Source: Oscillospiraceae bacterium (lineage in GTDB: Bacteria; Bacillota; Clostridia; Oscillospirales; Ruminococcaceae). From it: a stretch of DNA of 9,255 bases. Both the position numbers and the translations under genes were made by a program. Below the pieces are notes generated by a model, which searched no databases, was not told the DNA's origin, and saw only the letters and a program-made list of their open reading frames with translations. This document shows, in pieces, positions 5,308 to 9,255 of the stretch (positions are counted from its first letter, which is position 1; each line of letters starts with the position of its first letter). The stretch is from positions 10,334-19,588 of the forward strand of contig JAHZHS010000021.1 of NCBI GenBank assembly GCA_019420135.1. Reading direction: 5' to 3'.

Positions 5308-6204
5308 ATGACACGGGAAGAAATGATCGAAACCGCCCGCCAGGTCCGCGCCCGCGACCCCTTCCCCCCGGCCACGCCGGAGGAACTGGCCGCCCTGCCC
5401 GCCGACGAGAAGGAGTTTTACCTGGAGGCCGACGGCCGCCGCATCCATATCTATGAGCTGCGGCCCAAGGCCGGGCTGGGGGCAGACTGCCCCATGCTCA
5501 TCAACTTCCACGGCGGCGGATACATGAAAGGCCGCTTTGACCGGGACCGCATCTATTGCAGCAATCTGGCCGCCAGGCTGGGCGCCCTGGTCTGGGATGT
5601 GGATTACAGCCTGTCGCCGGAGGAACCCTTCCCCACGGCGGTGGAGGAAAGCTGCGCCGCAGCGTCCTACGCCTTCGCCCATGCGGGGGAGCTGGGGGTC
5701 GGCGGGGACAAGATCTTCCTGCTGGGCCACAGCGCGGGGGGCAGCCTGGTGGCGGCGGTCTGCCAGACCTTCGCCGTGCATCACGGCCCCCGCCCGGCCG
5801 CCGTGCTCATGGAGTACTTCCCGGCGGATATGACCGCCGACCCCATGTCCAAGCTCAACGAGGAGCAGCTGGCCGATCCCCGGGAGGTCCGCCGTGCCGA
5901 GACCGCCCGGCTGTACAACGCCTTCTACTGCTCGCCGGAGGAGGGCAAGAACCCCCTGGCCTCCCCGGCCTTTGCCCCCGACGAGCTGCTGGCCCGGTTC
6001 CCCGACACCCTGATCCTCTCGGCCGGCAAGGACACCCTCTGTGAGGAGGACGAGGAGCTGGCCCTGCGCATGGCCCGCTGCGGCGTCAACGTGACGCTGC
6101 GCCGGTTCCGCCAGTCGCCCCACGGCTTCACCACCAACCGCATGGGCGAATGGGAGGAAGCGGTGGCCCTGCACGCAGCCTTCCTGCGTGCCCATCTCGA
6201 CTGA
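5308..6204 (+). CDS. Alpha/beta hydrolase, HSL/acetyl-esterase type
   Basis: A complete 298-residue protein with the full signature of the hormone-sensitive-lipase (Aes-like, 'alpha/beta hydrolase 3') family. The oxyanion-hole motif HGGGY is at 68-72, the nucleophile elbow GHSAGG at 140-145 (Ser142), Asp242 is in SAGKDTLCEED, and His272 is in SPHGF. No signal peptide is present, so it is cytosolic. The family hydrolyses short acyl esters and some lactones. Next to an acid permease and a sugar-acid-type dehydratase, a de-esterifying or lactone-opening role is the likeliest, but this is inference. ATG 5308 has a near-ideal AGGAGG 8 nt upstream. It lies 23 nt after the permease and 16 nt before the dehydratase start, which indicates one operon. 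Confidence 0.9.
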   Translation: MTREEMIETARQVRARDPFPPATPEELAALPADEKEFYLEADGRRIHIYELRPKAGLGADCPMLINFHGGGYMKGRFDRDRIYCSNLAARLGALVWDVDYSLSPEEPFPTAVEESCAAASYAFAHAGELGVGGDKIFLLGHSAGGSLVAAVCQTFAVHHGPRPAAVLMEYFPADMTADPMSKLNEEQLADPREVRRAETARLYNAFYCSPEEGKNPLASPAFAPDELLARFPDTLILSAGKDTLCEEDEELALRMARCGVNVTLRRFRQSPHGFTTNRMGEWEEAVALHAAFLRAHLD

Positions 6205-6209
6205 AAGGC

Positions 6210-6214
6210 AGGAG
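6210..6214 (+). promoter_or_regulatory. Ribosome binding site that decides the dehydratase TTG start
   Basis: AGGAG at 6210-6214 lies 6 nt before TTG 6221. No in-frame ATG is available near the conserved N-terminus. The alternative GTG at 6188 lies inside the hydrolase gene, has no ribosome binding site, and would add 11 residues that are not expected in the family. Confidence 0.7.
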
Positions 6215-6220
6215 ATCCCA

Positions 6221-7369
6221 TTGAAAATCACCGACCTGCAGCTGGTTTACGCCAAGCATTATCTCTTCGTCAAGATCTACACCGACGCCGGCATCGTCGG
6301 CCTGGGCGAGGCGGGCAACTGGGGCTTTCTCAACGCCACGGCGGCCGCCATTGCAAAATTCAAGCCCTACCTCATGGGCAAGGACCCCTTCCGCATTGAG
6401 GACATCTGCCAGAATCTCTACCGCGCCCAGTATTTCCGGGGCTCGGTCATCATGTCGGCCATCTCGGCGGTGGACATCGCCCTGTGGGACATCAAGGGCA
6501 AGGCCTTCGGCGTGCCGGTGTACGAGCTGCTGGGCGGCCGCGTCCGGGACAAGGTGCGGGTCTACGCCTCGGTCATGACCAAGGAGGACGAGCCCCACGC
6601 CCTGGCCGAGGGCTACCGCGCCCTGCAGCAGCAGGGCTTCACGGCGGCCAAGATCTTTGTCAACGGTCCCATCCGCAGCGCCAACGGCGGCAGGGATGAG
6701 TTCTTCTCCGGCCGCATCGAGGACGAGCTGGAAAAGGTCCGCCTCTGCCGGGAGGCGGTGGGGCCCCACTTCGACTTTGTGCTGGAGGTCCACCGGGGCA
6801 TGACCCTGCCCGAGGCGGTGAGCTTCGGCCGTGCGGTGGAGCCCTACCGTCCCATGGTGCTGGAGGACCCCGTCCCCCCCGACAACATCGACACCATGGC
6901 GGAGGTGGCATCCAAGGTGGGGGTGCCCATCGCCTCCGGCGAGCGGTTCATCAACCTGCGGGAGTTCGAGATGCTCATGAGCCGCCATGCGGTCCAGTAC
7001 GTCCGCCCCGACGTCTGCGCGGTGGGCGGCATCACCACAACCAAAAAGATCTGCGCCCTGGCCGAGGCCCACGACGTGCTGGTCATCCCCCACAATCCCC
7101 TGGGTCCGGTGTCCACGGCGGCCTGCCTGCAGATCTGCGCCTGCATCCCCAACCTGGGCATCCAGGAACTGCCGGGCTTCTGCCTCAACGGCGCCGAGGA
7201 CGCCATGGTCAAACAGCCGCTGCGCTTTGAAAACGGCTGCATGATCCTGCCCGACGCCCCCGGCATCGGCGTGGAGCTGGCCGACAACGCCACCGAACTG
7301 TATCCTCCCAAGGAACGCAGCAGCAACGAGGCCCGCCGTGCCTTCGACGGCTCGGTCAAGGACTGGTGA
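6221..7369 (+). CDS. Enolase-superfamily (MR/MLE) sugar-acid dehydratase, DgoD-like
   Basis: A 382-residue protein from a TTG start (MKITDLQLVY...), matching the length of D-galactonate dehydratase DgoD. N-terminal capping domain about 1-115 (RGSVIMSAISAVDIALWDIKGK, 73-94), then the (beta/alpha)7-beta barrel, ending SVKDW. Compared with remembered E. coli DgoD residues, all key sites fall at a constant offset of +6: metal ligands E189, E215, E241 (DgoD D183, E209, E235), His191 (H185), Asp264-His291 dyad (D258-H285) and Glu316 (E310); Lys144 ends barrel strand 2. The family removes the alpha proton of a carboxylate on Mg2+, here most likely dehydrating an aldonate-like acid to a 2-keto-3-deoxy acid. 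The first ligand is Glu instead of Asp. No KDG kinase or aldolase is in view. The substrate is unknown; a mannonate/galactonate-type subgroup is the nearest guess. Confidence 0.88.
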   Translation: MKITDLQLVYAKHYLFVKIYTDAGIVGLGEAGNWGFLNATAAAIAKFKPYLMGKDPFRIEDICQNLYRAQYFRGSVIMSAISAVDIALWDIKGKAFGVPVYELLGGRVRDKVRVYASVMTKEDEPHALAEGYRALQQQGFTAAKIFVNGPIRSANGGRDEFFSGRIEDELEKVRLCREAVGPHFDFVLEVHRGMTLPEAVSFGRAVEPYRPMVLEDPVPPDNIDTMAEVASKVGVPIASGERFINLREFEMLMSRHAVQYVRPDVCAVGGITTTKKICALAEAHDVLVIPHNPLGPVSTAACLQICACIPNLGIQELPGFCLNGAEDAMVKQPLRFENGCMILPDAPGIGVELADNATELYPPKERSSNEARRAFDGSVKDW

Positions 7370-7390
7370 TCCTGCCGTTCCTCTCTCTCC

Positions 7391-7435
7391 AAGGGCGCGC
7401 CCTGCCGGACGGCAGAACCGGGCGCGTCCTTTTTT
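7391..7435 (+). terminator. Intrinsic terminator inside the cluster, before the PLP gene
   Basis: A 12-bp stem (7391-7402 with 7420-7431, one G-U pair) carries an inner 5-bp hairpin (TGCCG/CGGCA, 7403-7414). Its 3' arm runs into six T (7430-7435). It lies 22 nt after the dehydratase stop. No promoter is visible between it and the PLP gene at 7466, so that gene probably depends on read-through, which would lower its expression relative to the first three genes. Confidence 0.75.
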
Positions 7436-7465
7436 GTACAGCTCAAGAAAAGGAGGGCTTTTCCC

Positions 7466-8710
7466 ATGCTATACGATTTTGACAGCATCATCGACCGCCG
7501 GGGCAAGGACGCCATGGCGGTGGACGTCCCCGCCAGCGGCAGGGGCGGGCACTATCTGGCCCACATCCAGGTGGACCCCGGCTTTGACTGCATCCCCATG
7601 TGGATCGCCGACATGAACTTTGCCACCGCCCCCTGCATTCCCGAGGCTCTGGCCCGGCGGGTGGCCCATCCGCTGTACGGCTATTTCCAGGAAACCGACG
7701 CCTACTATGACGCCATCCTCGGCTGGCAGCGGGACCGCCACGGCGTCACCGGCCTGACCCGGGACTGCATCGGCTACGAAAACGGCGTGCTGGGAGGCAT
7801 TGCCTCGGCCCTGCGGGCGGTCTGCGCCCCCGGGGAGCCGGTGCTGGTGCATTCCCCCACCTATGTGGGCTTTACCCACACCCTGGCCGACAACGGCTGG
7901 GAGGCTGTGCTCAGCCCCCTCAAACAGGATGACAACGGCGTCTGGCGAATGGACTTTGCCGACATGGAGCAGAAGCTCAGGACCCGGCACATCCACGCCG
8001 CGGTGTTTTGCTCCCCCCACAACCCGGCGGGCCGGGTGTGGGAGCGGTGGGAGCTGGAACAGATGATGGAGCTGTTCGCCCGCTACGACGTCACCGTCAT
8101 CTCCGACGAGATCTGGTCCGACCTGATCCTGCCGGGGCATACCCATATCCCCACCCAGTCGGTGTCGGAGGATGCCCGCCGCCGCACGGTAGCCCTCTAC
8201 GCCCCCTCCAAGACCTTCAACCTGGCGGGGCTCATCGGCTCCTACCACATCATTTACGACCCTGCCCTGCGGGACCGGGTGCGGCGGGCGGGGCAGCAGA
8301 CCCACTACAATGCCCAGAATGTCCTGTCCATGCACGCCCTCACCGCCGCGTACAGCGCCGAGGGCGCCCGCTGGCTGGAGGAGCTGCTGGCTGTCCTTGA
8401 CCGCAACGTGGAATATGCGGTGCAATTTATTCAGCAGCATTTCGACGGCGTCACGGCGGCCCGCCCCCAGGGCACCTATATGCTCTTCCCCGACTGCAGC
8501 GCCTGGTGTGCCGCCCATGGACAGACCATCGACCAGCTTCTCGCCGCCGGGCACCGGGTGGGCGTGATCTGGCAGAACGGCCGGTCCTTCCACGGGGAAG
8601 GCTGTATCCGCATGAATCTGGCCCTGCCCCACAGCCGTGTGCGGGAGGCCTTTGACCGGCTGGACCGCTATGTCTTTCACGGGTCCGGCCCCCAACCAGC
8701 CGGGCACTGA
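7466..8710 (+). CDS. MalY/PatB-family PLP enzyme (C-S beta-lyase or aminotransferase)
   Basis: A complete 414-residue fold-type I PLP protein, slightly longer than MalY/PatB (about 390) because of a Gly/Pro-rich tail. It opens with the family hallmark YDFDSIIDRRG (3-13). It then shows PMWIADMNF (44-52), SPHNPAGRVW (183-192, Asn186), VISDEIWSDL (211-220, Asp214 pairing with the pyridine nitrogen), the PLP lysine in APSKTFNLAG (Lys249), and CIRMNLALP (380-388) with the carboxylate-binding Arg382. Family members cleave cystathionine or cysteine conjugates to pyruvate, ammonia and a thiol; some act as aminotransferases. Which applies here cannot be told. It could process a thio or amino compound linked to the pathway, or simply be a neighbour. 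ATG 7466 has AAGGAGG 9 nt upstream. An intrinsic terminator separates it from the dehydratase. Confidence 0.88.
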   Translation: MLYDFDSIIDRRGKDAMAVDVPASGRGGHYLAHIQVDPGFDCIPMWIADMNFATAPCIPEALARRVAHPLYGYFQETDAYYDAILGWQRDRHGVTGLTRDCIGYENGVLGGIASALRAVCAPGEPVLVHSPTYVGFTHTLADNGWEAVLSPLKQDDNGVWRMDFADMEQKLRTRHIHAAVFCSPHNPAGRVWERWELEQMMELFARYDVTVISDEIWSDLILPGHTHIPTQSVSEDARRRTVALYAPSKTFNLAGLIGSYHIIYDPALRDRVRRAGQQTHYNAQNVLSMHALTAAYSAEGARWLEELLAVLDRNVEYAVQFIQQHFDGVTAARPQGTYMLFPDCSAWCAAHGQTIDQLLAAGHRVGVIWQNGRSFHGEGCIRMNLALPHSRVREAFDRLDRYVFHGSGPQPAGH

Positions 8711-8768
8711 AAAAAGCCTGCGGGACCGTCCCTCCCCGGACCGACATCAACCGCTCATCCCGATAAAC

Positions 8769-8811
8769 AAAGCCACCGCCATCCGGCAGCTGCCGGGCGG
8801 CGGTGGCTTTT
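8769..8811. terminator. Bifurcated two-way terminator between the PLP gene and the right MATE gene
   Basis: A perfect 12-bp outer stem (8769-8780 with 8799-8810) encloses a perfect 14-nt inner palindrome (8783-8796, CCGGCAGCTGCCGG), giving a Y-shaped structure. T-tracts flank it in both directions (CTTTT on plus, CTTTGTTTA on minus). It lies 58 nt after the PLP stop and 18 nt beyond the MATE stop at 8829, so it serves both converging transcripts. Confidence 0.85.
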
Positions 8812-8828
8812 GCTGTGCAGCAGAGAGA

Positions 8829-9255
8829 TCAGGAAAGGCTGGGCTGGGGTTGAAGCCGGGCAGCACGGGCGGCTTCGGCGTCGCGCAGGCGGCGCATCTC
8901 CCCCCGGACGACCAGCACCGAGGTGACAAAGGCGATGGCGTCGGCGATGGGGGCGGTGAAGAGAATGCCCGTCAGCCCGAAGAAGTGGGGCAGGATCAGA
9001 AGCAGGGGAACCAGGAAGAACACCTGCCGGGTCAGGGACAGCAGCACGCCCCGGATGGGCTTGCCGATGGCCGCGAAAAAGTTGGAGGACAGGAGCTGCA
9101 CGCAGTTGACCACCACCATGAACAGGTAGCACCGCATGAACAGCACCGCAAACTCAAAGTAGAGGGGATCGCCGGTGCCGAAGAGGGCGACGATCTGCCG
9201 GGGAAAACACTCAAAGGCAACAAAGCCCACCGCCGAGATGGCCAGGCTGATTTTG
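8829..9255 (-). CDS. MATE-family exporter, C-terminal part (enters from right edge)
   Basis: The last 141 residues of a minus-strand membrane protein, in frame from the window edge to the TGA at 8829-8831. Seen: FPRQIVALFGTGDPLYFEFAVLFMR, given by position (about 17-41), then NFFAAIGKPIRGVLLSLTRQ (about 62-81) and GLTGILFTAPIADAIAF (about 98-114). This is the standard order for the last three MATE helices. A charged tail (RGEMRRLRDAEAARAAR) ends the protein. The substrate is unknown. It is a different gene from the MATE start at 1-375: that fragment is N-terminal and lies downstream of this C-terminal end on the same strand. The gene converges on the PLP cluster at the shared terminator. Confidence 0.9.
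   Translation of the reverse strand, partial: KISLAISAVGFVAFECFPRQIVALFGTGDPLYFEFAVLFMRCYLFMVVVNCVQLLSSNFFAAIGKPIRGVLLSLTRQVFFLVPLLLILPHFFGLTGILFTAPIADAIAFVTSVLVVRGEMRRLRDAEAARAARLQPQPSLS

Noticed and set aside
3854..5314. Long open frame antisense to the permease (minus strand)
   Set aside because: It is a Gly/Asp/His/Gln-rich translation produced by GC-biased third positions of the permease. It has no domain, no ribosome binding site and no hydrophobic core.
6188..6220. GTG at 6188 as the start of the dehydratase
   Set aside because: It would overlap the hydrolase gene by 17 bases and has no ribosome binding site. TTG 6221 has AGGAG at 6-nt spacing and gives the family-typical N-terminus.
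7469..8707. Full-length minus-strand open frame opposite the MalY-like gene
   Set aside because: It mirrors the coding strand in a GC-rich genome. The composition is Gly/Val/His-rich without a recognisable fold, and the plus strand carries all PLP motifs.
1..9255. The two MATE fragments at the window edges as one gene split by an inserted block
   Set aside because: Both are on the minus strand, but the N-terminal part lies at the low-coordinate end reading outward and the C-terminal part at the high end reading inward. A split gene would have the opposite order. They are two separate genes, each cut by the window edge.

Overview
The window looks like a chromosomal segment from a GC-rich anaerobic Firmicute, probably a gut Clostridia of the Oscillospiraceae/Ruminococcaceae type. 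The grounds are strong G/C preference at third codon positions, AGGAG-type ribosome binding sites, a YitT-family protein, MATE transporters and compact intrinsic terminators. No rRNA, tRNA, CRISPR array, insertion sequence or phage gene is visible. Genus is inference only.

Layout, left to right. (1) 1-375, minus: the first 125 residues of a MATE-family exporter that runs off the left edge, with a good extended -10 promoter (440-468). (2) 558-1427, minus: a complete YitT-family membrane protein with its own terminator (499-535) and a probable promoter (1548-1575). (3) 1689-2531, plus: an RmlD-like NAD(P)-dependent reductase. It is preceded by a 13-codon minicistron (1651-1692) with a strong ribosome binding site, whose stop codon overlaps the reductase start. 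A strong, probably two-way terminator (2541-2587) closes this block. (4) 2596-3546, minus: an AraC-family regulator. (5) 3547-3988: a 442-bp divergent control region containing an 18/19 inverted repeat, one copy near each promoter side. (6) 3989-8710, plus: a four-gene cluster: SLC13/DASS-like carboxylate permease, HSL-type alpha/beta hydrolase, DgoD-like enolase-superfamily dehydratase and MalY/PatB-type PLP enzyme. A hairpin-plus-T terminator lies inside the cluster, before the PLP gene. (7) 8769-8811: a bifurcated two-way terminator. (8) 8829-9255, minus: the C-terminal part of a second MATE exporter entering from the right edge.

The most interesting unit is the divergon at 2596-8710. The arrangement suggests an inducible pathway in which an organic acid is imported, an ester or lactone is hydrolysed, a hydroxy acid is dehydrated to a 2-keto product, and a PLP enzyme acts on that product or on a related amino or thio compound. 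No single known pathway with this gene set comes to mind. The dehydratase keeps the D-galactonate dehydratase catalytic layout at exact spacing but has Glu in place of the first metal-ligand Asp. The permease lacks the usual SNT substrate/Na+ motifs in both halves. The substrate therefore cannot be named from sequence; the pathway reading is inference.
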